Shown here in pieces: positions 1 through 12,180 of a stretch of DNA of 64,000 nt. Position numbers and translations under genes: made by a program. The stretch's first letter is position 1. Every line of letters begins with the position of its first letter. This DNA comes from Plasmodium brasilianum (lineage: Eukaryota > Apicomplexa > Aconoidasida > Haemosporida > Plasmodiidae). The notes below the pieces were generated by a model that was given only the letters and a program-made list of their open reading frames with translations, did no database searches and was not told the origin of the DNA. The DNA is taken from the NCBI RefSeq assembly GCF_023973825.1, contig NC_090121.1, forward strand, positions 2,278,001 to 2,342,000, given 5' to 3'.

Positions 1-2599
1 TAAATAATTATAAATACTTATTTGATTACCATTTTAATGACACTTTAGTGCTATTATTAACTATTTAACATTATAAAATAAGAAAGTACATATACATAAG
101 AAAATGAATTCATAAAGATATATTAGTGCAACTATATAAAAATATAAACTCCAAAAAAAAAGAATTACCATTAGGGGAAATAAAACGTTAGTTGAATTAT
201 ATATATTATTTTTACAATATATCATTAAATTGATATATTTTTTTTTGTTTCCTCTTATCTTTTTTATGCACTATTGTTTTACCACGTTGAACCAATGTAC
301 ATATATTTCTTCCTTATAAAATTGTTTTCATATATAAAGAATTATCTATGTAATATTTTAATTCTAATACATTTATTGAGTTTATAGTAATTGTACATTA
401 ACTAGTATATTTTATACTATCCATTTTTTAATGTTTATATATCAGTAAGAAAATATCTCTTTTTATATTTAGATGGTTAATTATATAAAATATATTTACA
501 TTTAAATCTGTGTATTGTATAAATGAGAATGGTTCATTCCATACTCCCCAAACCCATACAATGAACGATAACGTGTTTTTGTAATCATGGTATCTTGACA
601 TGGATCTAATGTTTTAAATAGTTAGTGGTTGAAACTAAGCTTAAGAAAGATTAGTTATCCATGTATTTTATATATAAAGTGTATAATTACTAAGATAAAA
701 TGCGTATAAAATATTAGCTTTATGATTATATCAATTTGAAATTTATTTAGAATAAAAAAATTAGTAAGATATTATTAATTATTTAAATAAACCTAAAAGA
801 GATAAAAATTTATATAGAAAATGACCTTTTAAAAGAACGCATGCATATGTATGTATATATATTTAACAGTTCTATTAATACTAGATATTTTGAATTTTAG
901 TACTCTTGTTTGTTCAGAAATATGTATAAATAATGGCATTACGTTATAAATGTTTAAAACAATCTAATAAGACATTTTGGAATTACTATAAAAAATAAAA
1001 TGTAATATATATAGTCTGTTACATATTTATGCGTGTTAGTGGTTCATTTATCATCAATTTTAATATGATATGCACTAAATATAAATAATCTTTATACTAT
1101 ATGAATAAATTGAATTTATTAGAAATATATTATATATATAATGAAATTACTTTTTACTTAAACTTTTAGTATTTTATAGAATATGTATCGAAAAATAAAA
1201 AGAAAAGTATAATTAATTACATAGATACAATTGTAACGGAAAAGTTGAAGGAATAATGAGAATGAAGTACATTTCTATAATTTTAATATGAAATACGAAC
1301 TGGTTGTAAATATATTTCATGAAAATTTTTAGGAAAACATACTCTTATGTTATATTTAATTTTTTATCTATTAAAGTTGTTTTTTCATAAAATGTAATTT
1401 AAGAATTTTGTTTTTCCTGTATACACTTATTTACATAACCCAAAAAAATAAAATTAAATTAAACTAAGGGAGTGAAAAAAATTAATAATATGTTCTGTAG
1501 CTTTAGAAATAACCAGTTTACAAAATAAAATAAACATTTTCCATATATAAACATTTAACTTCAGTATTGTTAAAATTATTAATATCTATAATAATACATT
1601 ACAGAAAAATAATATATGGAAAAAAATATTTTTCTCTTATCCACTTAAACGAATAAATAAAACATTAAATATAATTATATATATATATTTTTTATTATTC
1701 ATATTATAGATATTTCATTTTTTATAATTTCCTTTTAGAATTACTTATAGCAACATTAATCATGTTTTCCAAATGCTCTAAAATGTATTAAATCTTTATT
1801 TTATTTGTTATATATATATATATATATAGAAAACAATATACCCTAAATAAATAACTTAAAGTATGCAGGCACCGAAGACGAGTGAATTTTTTTTTTTAAA
1901 TTAGAAAATATCTAATGTAGGAAATATAATATACTGTTAATAATTGTGTTTCCGCTCGATCATAAAATTATACATTTTATGTATATTATGCCTGAAAATC
2001 TTATTTATCAAAGAATAATTAAATTTATATGTTCTACCATGTATTCACATAAGAAAAAATTCATTAACAGTTATATTACATTATACATACTATAATGTGC
2101 CATTAAATATAAAATTTAACTTTATATATAAATATTAAAGAAAAATAAATCGTCAAAGGAAATAATAATTTTTTTTTCTATGGTTCTTTAAAAATGTTAT
2201 TATTAAACATATGAAAAATTAATTTCAATAAAATACAACATAATATTATATTGTTACAAAGTAATGAAATTTCCATAATTAATTAAATAATGGAACTTTT
2301 AACAAATTAATGATTTGAAAAAAAAGGAAACAAATTAACATATAATATATAGAATTGAATGAATTCTTACTACGGTATACTAAATTTGGCATGTGCATCA
2401 TTCTATTTTTATTTAATTAAAGATAACTATAATTTTTTTGTTGATATTCAAAGAAAAAAAATTTTATATAACTGGAATATTTATTAAATAATTGCCTTGC
2501 TTATTGAATGCTTCATGGTTACGTTATTCTTTTATATTATGAATTACTCCGTTATTACTCTTTTTTTTTTGTCCCATTCTGATATCAGAAAATTTAATA
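1..2599. other. AT-rich intergenic, block A
   Basis: I see no gene here. The stretch lies downstream of the STP1 pseudogene at 2600-4940. Parts of it resemble the same relative place in block B: around 1930-2000 and 15150-15230 both contain 'gatcataaaatta' followed by similar text, and around 2060 and 15270 both contain 'ttcattaa' followed by 'acattata'. It is best read as a diverged copy of the exported-gene-to-STP1 spacer. By the layout of block B, the matching exported-protein gene would lie just beyond the left edge. Confidence 0.5.
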
Positions 2600-4940
2600 T
2601 ATATGATTCACTGACATTATATGCGATGGCTTAAATATCTTTAGGATATATTTTGATTGTATTTTTAACATTTTATAGATTGTACTTTTCCATTAATAGG
2701 ATATATCTACTTTGGTTTAAATATCCGTAGAATTTATATATGTATAATCTTCTCTTATTCAATCTTTCATCATTCTACTAAAGCAATCTTAACTTTTGTA
2801 ATCATGAATTTTTTTTATTTTTTTTATTTTCTAAAACTCTGCTGTTCTTTTGTTTTGTTTTTTATGTAATTTCTGTTTTACAAAATGTATTTTGTACTGT
2901 ATTGCATTTATTTGTTGAACAGTCCAAATGAATTACCTATTTTCTGTATATTCATCTTTCTTAAATTCTTCCAATACTATATTAAGTACTAGTATACGCA
3001 ATTTTTCTAGCAATTTTTTTTTATATATTTACATAATTTTCCATAATATTCTTTGTTCTTCAATTTTTCTCTATTCATTAGTGAAATATCATTTCTAGTT
3101 AATTCATCTTCATATTCATCTGATATATTCTGGAGTTCCACTTCTAATCCCTTAAACCAGAGCAGTTCCAAGTATTATTCTATAATCATACACATTTTTG
3201 ATATCCACTGTCTCCACATATTTTTCTGTCATTCCAAAACGGGAATTCTTTGTTTTTCAATATCACTAGTATATTTGGTATTTTCTATTAATAGATCTTT
3301 ATTTATTAAATTTTAGTATAATTTCTATACCTCTCTTCTGTGTACTCGTATGGAAATATTTCCAAAAATTTTCTTTTTTCTAATTACAATTCTTCATTTA
3401 TACATAACTTTACCTTCATAGTACTTCTATAATAGTTTTAGATATGTTTTTTTTTCTGTTCTACTAGTTTAGATGGCTCACCATGTTATATTCAATTATA
3501 TTTATATTTTTTATTATTTATTCATCGTCTTTTATTTGGTGTTCTAAACGATGATGTATTAACAACTTACTTTTTCCGTCAGGAAGTGAAGGTAATAGCA
3601 TTTTAAGTAATTTTACTTCTCTTCTCTATATTTTACTTTTTTTAACAGCTGTGTTATTGTGTACTACAATATAAAAAAAAAAAAACAAATTTATAAAATA
3701 AATTATCACAATAATCAAATGTTTACCAGGTTATCAATATTTAAAATATAATTTAATAAAATGGGAAAAGAAAATAATAACAATAGAGCTAATTAAAATA
3801 GATGATATAAATGTTTTACGTGAATTTTCAACAGGAGCATTAGTAGATTTTTTATTTAGTTAAATTAATTAATTTAGTTACTTCAAAAATAGAAAATTAA
3901 ATATAATTATTGATACTTCGAATTTAATAGGATAAAAAGGAAGAGAAGAAAATAATCGGGTTTTCTGGGAATCAAGAGAGGAAAACCATATTATCTAGTT
4001 TATGGGATGTTGTTACGTTTTGAGAATCCGAAACAAGTGATATAGACTCACATATAATTTCTAGGGGCGGAGTTTTGGAATATGTAACTCATGGTTTTTT
4101 AGATTGTATATGTTTAGATTAAATTTTTACATTTCGATCCTTAAGAGATCATCAAAATTTGAACTTGTACTTCAATATCAGGTGAAGCTTGAGGATGTAG
4201 TTTCTGTTTATTATAATATGTTTCTTCAGAATTTTTTCGCAGTCTTTTTTTAGTTAAAATATGGTGCTCTAATAGAACGTCATATATTTTTTATGCTTTA
4301 ATTTGTAATCTTTTTTATCCATTTTTATATACATGTTAAGGAGATAATAATGTATTATGGGATGTGTACTCACTTATTAATTCTATATTTTTTTGTTGTT
4401 TTCCATTTTTTCCTTACATTTTTTGTTGGTTTTTCTGGTAATCTGTTTCAAATAGTTTTTCTTTAATATAAAATATATCTCTTTCCTGTCAACCCCCACA
4501 TTATATTCTCTAAATTTACTTAAATGTACATTGGAATTGCTTGAGTTTGTGCTTTTTAATTATTCTATTTTAGCCCAGATCAATACTTTTTTTTTTTTTT
4601 TATAAATTTTATTCTTCATATTTAAATTTTAAAATTTTTTTATATTTTTTGTTTATAATCATGGGATATACCTCTATGTTTATTTATATTTTTATAGTTA
4701 CATGCTATCCAATTCTTTTGTGATTATTTCTACGATATTTTATTTTTATATGATGATGCATTATTATTACTAATTAAATAGTTCATGAGTGTTCGATATA
4801 AATTCTTAAAAGTTTCTTTATTAGTCTTATGATTTAAAAAACAAGTTTTATTTTGTATATTTTTTCCAACATATTCATATTTTGGTTCATTATAGTTGTT
4901 TAATGCATTATACAATTCAACACCAATATTCTAGATTAAA
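2600..4940 (-). pseudogene. STP1 family pseudogene (block A)
   Basis: STP1 proteins are Plasmodium surface/export-related membrane proteins with a Cys-containing N-terminal part, a variable middle, a transmembrane segment and a Trp-rich cytoplasmic C-terminal part related to SURFINs. Reading leftward, a probable second exon starts near 4933 after 'tctag'. It includes FKNLYRTLMNYLISNNN, which fits the N-terminal STP1 pattern (conserved L.NYLI.N.N). Near 3600 the frame gives EVKLLKMLLPSLPDGKSK, the juxtamembrane basic motif. Near 3240-3060 it gives MWRQWISK, then a TAA where EQ is expected in the 'IIEQYLE' motif, then WFKGLEVELQNISDEYEDE and LCKYIKKKLLEKLR. Near 2750 a TGA replaces the Trp of the DWIRED motif. 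The middle (about 3800-4300) is full of stops and frameshifts. The family call is firm for the C-terminal half and moderate for the N-terminal part; both ends are approximate. Confidence 0.78.
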
Positions 4941-5238
4941 ACGAATTATTAAAAAATTAATTTTTACATGATTCATTTTATCACTTTTTTTATGATAAAT
5001 AAACAAATAATTTATATTTAAATTAATGAATACTATCGAAGGAAAATAATTAGGAAAATAATTATCTATGGTGGTTCTAGATTAATACTCTAGTTCGTTG
5101 AAAATAACAAACTGAAAGGAAAATACTATTTCATAAATTTTTTCAGTATATTAATTTTATAATTAATGTATATTAAGAGGAACTAGAAACTATATAGGAA
5201 TTTATATAAGAACTAAAAAATAATTAAGTACATCAATT

Positions 5239-5282
5239 TTTATTTTATATGATTCTAAGCTTTATTTTATATGATTCTAAAC
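5239..5282. repeat. 22-bp tandem repeat, two copies
   Basis: Two adjacent 22-bp units ending in 'tatatgattctaagc' and 'tatatgattctaaac' differ at one base. They lie in the spacer between the STP1 and pir pseudogenes of block A. This looks like a small slippage duplication; no function is suggested. Confidence 0.8.
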
Positions 5283-5599
5283 TTTTATTACCATAAATGA
5301 ATATATAACAAGTGGATCTATACTATAACCATATTCTGATATTTAATATCAAGTATTTATACATTTTTACATAAAAACTATATTATACTTGTAAAGAAGA
5401 AGTCAAATAACCATATAAAAGCACACATAAGGAACAATAATATGTGAAATAAAAATAATTGCATAAAATTTACTTGTATATACATATATATATTATGCCT
5501 TTTTGTTTTTTTTATTTTTTCTTCTACTAATTAAAATACACGTATCATCTCCTTATGCACATTTTTCAATATGCTTTTTCTAATTAATTTTGCATTCTA

Positions 5600-7290
5600 T
5601 TAGAAGTCCGCAAATAAGGTATCATATGTAATAATAAGAAAAACGTAAGAATAACATGGTTAATTCCTTTATTCCTTGATATATTTTTATGTAACCATAT
5701 TCTAAAAGGCGTATATCAATATAAAAATGAATAATACAAAATATACATAATATATTTATTTTATAATTATAAAATTTTACGTAAGTTAAATATCAATATA
5801 AAAATGAATAATACAAAATATACATAATATATTTATTTTATAATTATAAAATTTTACGTAAGTTAAAAGTGGTATTATATTATGTTTTGGATTTTAGTGA
5901 GCTTGAATTTACTTTATAATAAATAAAAATTGTAAAAGTTATTCTAATTCCCAAAGCATTTACGACACCAATGAGAAAAATATTGTTTTTGAATATATCA
6001 AAATATTCATCTGAACTATTATAAGAAATAGTACTATTAATAAATGAAATTTCTTCTTTTGTTTCGTCTGGTTTGTATGTAACCAATTTTAATACAATAG
6101 TTCCTGTTATTTGTGCACTTGAAACTATACAAATATCGAAAGGCCCTTTTGATAATCTAAGTTTTTTACAAAATGTTATTTTTTGAGTAGTTTTAGATTT
6201 TTGTCATCTACTGTCTCTGGAGTAGACGGTAATATCTTACACTTTGCATTGAAGTTGGGGGATTTTTAACCTCTTCCATTGTTTTTACATTAACCTGCAC
6301 TTTCTGCGATTACTAGAGAATAACGAATTGCTAGTATTGAGATTCCTCTTAATTATATTCTTTCATATTCTAGTTTGGAATTCCCAGAATTTTCTGCTTG
6401 TACACCGACTACAAATGTAGCATCACAAGGATGTTAAACAAATGGTAAAGGTTGATTATTAAGGGATTTAGCAGATGTTGGAAGATCTTGAAATTTAAGT
6501 TTTCCCTTCTTATTTTTGTTACTTTTAAGTACGTTAATTTAAAATTTGTCATTTATGATATCCGTAACTTAAAAAATACATATAAATTTACAATATCTGC
6601 TTAAGTACTAGCAGAATTCTGTGAATTACATGGTGTTCAAAGTTTTACTAATTTTTTTAAGTTATCATATTTTTTGTGCCAATTAGATTCTGATTCGTAT
6701 ATGAGCTTAGTAATATCATAATACATTTTACGTATAAAATAATCTGGACTGTCGGGCCAAAATTGATCTTTACAGTATTCATTATCATTTTTATGTTTCT
6801 TCTACAGTTTACTAAAATTAGAAAGATAATCATTATATTTTCCAAATGTAACACGTTCACAAGACAAGTGCATTTTAATGGTATTATGATTTTCAAAATA
6901 ATGAAGCAAAAATTTCTCTCCAATCTTCTCATTTAATCCGTGTAAAAGGTCACCTTGAAAGTTATATTGACAGCTACGTAGAATATAATCTGAATTAATA
7001 CCATTTCTCACACATAAGAGTGTTTTGCCATGAGATTTAAATTGATTATTTTTTAATTTATTTTCCGATATTTCCTTTTATTTTTTATATATTCAATAGA
7101 TATAATGTAAACAATTATAATTACCTTTTCGTTAATTTATACTTTTTGATAAATCCTGCGCCCTTCTAGCAATTTGATTGCAAATATTTTAACATTTTGG
7201 TGTACCATTATTTTATGTTTTTTTGAAAACTTTACATTTTACATCATATAGGCTTAAATTAACGCGTCTATTTAGTTAATTATATATATT
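5600..7290 (-). pseudogene. pir: pir pseudogene (block A)
   Basis: PIR proteins are variant antigens, thought to be exported or displayed on infected cells, with Cys-rich N-terminal modules, a C-terminal transmembrane helix and a short basic last exon. Remnants appear in gene order. Near 7190-7130 there is CNQIARRAQDLS, matching CNQIARNAENLS of the intact pir at 22.6-24.4 kb. At 7011-6802 there is a Cys-containing segment with GLNEKIGEKFLLHYFENH. At 6086-5880 there is a C-terminal hydrophobic segment ending FIYYK followed by a GTAAAT donor. Near 5655-5620 there is LRFSYYYI and a stop, matching LRFSYYSR and stop of the intact gene. Between these the frame is broken by many stops (for example around 6660-6100) and the first exon is not recognisable. 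Intron 2 carries a 77-bp tandem duplication. Confidence 0.85.
5713..5867. repeat. exact 77-bp tandem duplication
   Basis: The unit beginning 'atatcaatataaaaatgaat' and ending 'ttttacgtaagttaa' occurs twice head to tail with a 77-base offset. I found no mismatch between the copies when read base by base. It lies within the former intron 2 of the pir pseudogene; its 'ataaaaatgaataat' text also occurs at the same place in the intact pir near 22765. Perfect identity in a region that otherwise drifts fast points to a recent event. Confidence 0.93.
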
Positions 7291-10200
7291 GATGGCGATA
7301 CTTATAAAATATGATTCTGAATATTAAGAAGAAATAATGTATTATTTGACTTTAATTTTGATTATAAAGAAGTACGTTTTATTATGTTTGATAGAAATAA
7401 GATATTTAAATTATAAATTATTTGTAGTTTTATATATCTGATATAAAAAAATACTAATTATTCTTAGGTCAAATTTTTCATTTTAATTTGATATAAACAA
7501 AATAAAATATAATATCATTATTATAAGTGTTAAATTAACTCTATATAAAAAATAAAAGCCAAAATTTTATTCTTACATAATTCATTTATTAATATATATC
7601 TTAAGAAATATGTAAATATTTGATAGTAATAACTCTCTGCTAATTGTACCTACTGCATATAAATCAATTGTGCAATTGGTAAAGAGAAAAAGGAAAAGTT
7701 TTTAATTTTTTAAAAGTAAATAACAAAATAAGTATGATGTTTTACAAGTAAATTGATATACTTATTAATAGAATATTATTCTGTATTATATTAACTTACA
7801 TAAGTAATATATTATTCCATTAATATGTTACCTATAAGAATTACTAGTTTTTGTGCTTATCTTAAAAAGTTGTATTTTCTATTGAAATAAGCATTTATAC
7901 ATTTTATTCACTTAGTGCTTTTTTTTATTTGTAATATTTCGACACAATTTTGCTTCCTTTATTATGAATAATTATTTGGGTTTAACGTGTATACCTAGAT
8001 TAATATACTTATTCTATGTAACATGTTGTTGCATATATTGTATTATACACTCTTTTATATAAAAATTAACTTAATATATACTACATGGATATTTATTTAT
8101 TTGAATGTGCCAATAGTAAAAATTAAGAGTGATTGGGGCTATTAAAAAAATTAACGGTTTTAAATAAGATAGAACATAGATAGTATTGAAATATTTTTAC
8201 CAATTATAATTGTTATATTTAAATAATTGTTTTCCTTTTATTATGGCAATATAGTTCCTTCAGTTTCTGTACGTTTTGAAATATATATATATATATATTT
8301 TACTTTTTTGCATTAATATTATCCTAGTATAATATATAACATTTTTGTATCAAAAATATTAAAAGCAGACTGTCATTAAAAAAAAAAATATATATTAAAT
8401 AATTTGAAAAAATATAATAAAAAAAATTGGAATTATATATATTAACAAAAGAGAAATTCTGTACTTTTATATTTTTAAACTAAATAATATATAATTGTAT
8501 ACTCGCACTAAAATGGACTGCTATGATATAAATTAAAGTTTTAAATATATTTATCATAGAATTTTGAAATTTTCATGCTACAAAATATGTATGAAAAGAA
8601 ATATTGTAGGGTTGTGAAACTCATAATTCCTCTTTTATATCCCATTTACTCATCTTCTATGACATGATAATATATTAAGTCAAATAAATTTAATATAGTT
8701 CAAAATGAACATTACATTTTAATGTGTTACATTTTACTGTAGATTCTTTTTTTCTCAGCAGAGCATCTTAATTTTGTGTGCAAACAAAATAATATATGCC
8801 ATAGATAATGACTCTATATCTAAAATACTTTTTCAATAAAAACAAAGTAGTCACTTTTAGCATTAATATTTTTGTGAATCCAAAGATTTTCTCTCTTTTA
8901 TCGTTTGCTTCGTATTAGTGAAATTAAATTTATTTATTTTTTCAAAATAATTCACACAATGATATTTGATAAATATGAAGAAACAAGATGAGAATAAGAT
9001 TAATTATATAATGATATAGTATTTGCGATTATATATATATTTTTTTTTTTTTTTTTTTTTTGATATAATTTTATTTGTGTTATTTTTAGAGTTTTATTTA
9101 ATTTATTTATTCTACCTTTTATGTAAACTATACACATTTTGTTTCAAAAAGGAATAATCTTTTATTGCTTATTTTTTTATTATGATAATTACTGTAATGA
9201 TGTGAAAACCGATATATTAATGATTCTTGTTGAAAATTATAATAAATAGTTGAAAAAAATAAAAAAGACAGTAATTACATCAAAGTATAATATTGCAAAT
9301 ATTATATATAAAAGGAATTTATTTTTTAAATTATTTTTTTCACAAGTTCTTTATTTAAATATTTATGTTAGATAATCATATTGTTAATTTGTATGGTGCA
9401 CCATAGAATGCAGTATATATATGAATATTCTTTTTTAACTTTACTAGAAATTATTCATTATTAATTAATAATACAATAAATAGAAATATCAAAGAATGTA
9501 CAAATATCAAATAATGTATTACAAATAAAGAAATGTAATATGAAATTACATAAGAATAATTATTTATATGTGTAGTAAGTACTGTGAAAAATAGAATAAT
9601 ATACAAAAAGATAACTACCTAATGGGTACAATAAAGGGTATAAATATTTCCAATATTTTGAAAAATATGTCTCTAAAATTATGAATATTCATGTACGTTA
9701 TGAAAAATTAATAATTCTTAATATTATTAAATTTATTTAGTGTAATAATATGATCGTTAGACTTTATTTGGTAGTAACTAATTTTAGTGCCATATTCGAA
9801 CGGGTTAATCGATATGAGATTATCAAGAATTAATGTTATAAGAACAGTTAAAATAATACTTTAAACTTGTATGTGATATGTTATTCTTTTAATTATTCAT
9901 TATAATATTACATTATTTGTTTTTATCAATATATGTGTATATTTTAATTCAATATGCAGTTATCATGTATATGCGGAATATCAAATATAAGTTTAACAAA
10001 ATGGAATAAGAATTCACACAGTACAATTAAATTATGAAAAATTATAAATTTATGGTTTCATTATTAATTTATGAAAATTATTCTTTGCTATGTTTTTTTA
10101 TCAAACATTAGAATTTGTTCCCAAACGAAATTAACTGTCACTTAAAAGATATTGAAATAGGAAGGTTACATTTGCTATAATACATATTTATTCCTTTAAT

Positions 10201-10354
10201 TTGATGGTTCTTTAATAAATGCTGTATAGATATTTCATATATTTAGAAATTATTATAGTATGGACATGAAATATAGCTTCTTTAAGAGTGTTCATGTTTA
10301 TAATTGCATAATTTTAATAAGGATAAAAAGAAAAACGTGTTAAGTAAAATGTGA

Positions 10355-10385
<31 letters not shown>

Positions 10386-11360
10386 GCAACTAATTAACTT
10401 TATTCTGCATTAATATTATCTATTATGCAAAACGTAATGAAAATAAGGAACGTAGACATTACAATTTTACAAAATACATAAAATGAAAAATTGTTACTTA
10501 ATTACAGTAATATGAAAGATAACAGAAAAAAAAAAATTAAGATAATAATAATAAATGGATTAATGTAAAAATGGTTGACAAATGAATGTGAATTAAGGTT
10601 TCTGTTTACAACCTAAATGAAGTAGTTCTATAGAATACTTATATGCTAGTCAGTTAACATATGTTATTTGATATTATTAAGTTTTGTAATTAAATCATAT
10701 ATCTAGTGGGAAAAATTATGATTATATTAATTTATATATTTATTTGAAACAATTTAATGTCTAGTTTAATATTTTACTCATCAAAATTATCTTGATTTAC
10801 GAGTAACACACATGTATGCGAATTCACTAAATGAATTCACGTAAAGAGGATAATTCTAAAGCTTAATAATAATATACATTTAAAAATTAACATGAATAAT
10901 GAAATGTAAATGAAAAGCTAAAAATAAATACAATAAAAAAAAAAAAAACTCAATAAAACAATTAGTAAAAACATAACCTTGGTAATATAACACGATAATA
11001 TGTAAGTAACTTTCCTACATATATAAATAAAAAAATAGTAAGACAAAAATACATAATTGAAAAATTTATATTTTCTTATAGAATTTATGAAAAGTTAATT
11101 ATATGAACAAATAAATAAAAAGTATAAATGCACTACATAAACAACATGATATATGCATATCACTTAAATAATCTATTTAGATAAAAATTGAAAATAAGAT
11201 AGCTGATGTGTAGCATATATAATAGGAGAGATTTTAAGTACTATTAATTAAATAAAATTTCATGTACATAAAAATAAATTCCTTACATTAAAGATATCCA
11301 AAGACGATTCATTCATATAATACTAATAAGAGTACATAAATTTTTTTATACTTATTTGGA
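7291..11360. other. AT-rich intergenic, 5' side of pir pseudogene
   Basis: No gene was found. The part from about 7570 to 8010 is recognisably related to 24480-24950, the 5' flank of the intact pir. Shared runs include 'tttatacattttat' and 'attgagaataattatttgg' against 'attatgaataattatttggg'. From about 10.0 kb rightward the text resembles 29.9-31.0 kb, the 3' flank of the block C exported gene. A poly-T run lies near 9040-9060. Conserved flanks suggest the pir promoter region was duplicated with the gene. Confidence 0.5.
10359..10385. repeat. (AT)n microsatellite
   Basis: An uninterrupted AT dinucleotide run of about 27 bases in intergenic DNA. It is of the kind common in Plasmodium spacers and is likely to vary in length between isolates. 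Confidence 0.95.
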
Positions 11361-12180
11361 CTAGTTATCATACTCAGAAATATTAAATTTTTTATTATAA
11401 GTATGTATAATAGAATTTGATAGTGATAATAATTCAGATAATATTGCTTCACCATATGAACTAACTAAGTATAGGCTATTTTTACATGAGATGTTTGTTT
11501 TTGCTAAAATTGGAATAGTAATCTTAAGCATGTCTTTAGTGTTTTGGTTAGTTACAATGTGTAAAAATTTTTGGTATTTTTTACGATTCATATAAGGACC
11601 TATTTTTAATTTTCTTTTATATTTTGCTTGTAATTTCCGTAAAAGTTTATTTATAAATGATGTGACTTGTTTTTCTCTTAATTTATATTCTTCCGTTGTA
11701 GGTGATTCTTTTTTTAATTCTTTAAGTACTTTTTCAAGATAATCATAAAATATATATTTATCATAGGAATTTAAAATTTTATGCATATATTTGCTTGAAT
11801 TGATAGGTTTTTGAAAATTGTACTGAAATTTTTCTTTTAAATGAAAGTCTGTCTGCTTAGAATCTACATCTGTGTCTCTACATAACAGTCGGCTTACCAT
11901 TACTTCTGAGGTATTATGTAGGTTGATTTTCTTAGTCCATGATTTTCCTGAAGTATTTGTCTAAAAATTATAGTAGGCATTTAATAATTATGCAAATATC
12001 AGTATTTCTTTATGGAAAAAATATTAGTTGTGTAATGAAAAAGTGAAATTAAAAAGAATGTATATAAATTATTGAATATATTAGTTATTCTACTTCATAA
12101 GAATCCTGCAATATCCATATTAATAGAGAAAATGCGAAAATTTTAATAAAAAAAAAGAATTTATTTGTTTGTGCTATCAT
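11361..12180 (-). CDS. Plasmodium exported protein, two exons
   Basis: The family function is unknown; it is expected to be secreted and possibly exported into the host red cell. Exon 1 (12180..12094, 29 codons) starts MIAQTNKFFFFIKIFAFSLL and encodes a hydrophobic signal anchor ending at a GTAGAA donor. Exon 2 (11960..11361, 199 codons plus stop) follows 'tttttag', and the phase is 0 on both sides. The predicted protein is 228 residues. After SGKSW, a typical opening of exon 2 in this class, there is an RLL core near residue 53 (VSRLLCRD). This resembles a relaxed PEXEL, without the usual acidic or Gln residue at position five. The rest is Lys-rich and helical with no clear second membrane segment. 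No frame break was seen. It is the intact counterpart of the broken gene at 31.1-31.9 kb, although the second-exon proteins have diverged strongly. The start is the only Met preceding the hydrophobic run. Confidence 0.8.

Noticed and set aside
3053..3316. Plus-strand open frame of 87 codons
   Set aside because: It is the antisense of the STP1 Trp-rich motif region (WRQW, LQNISDEYE) on the minus strand; the Ser/Phe-rich translation is the usual shadow.
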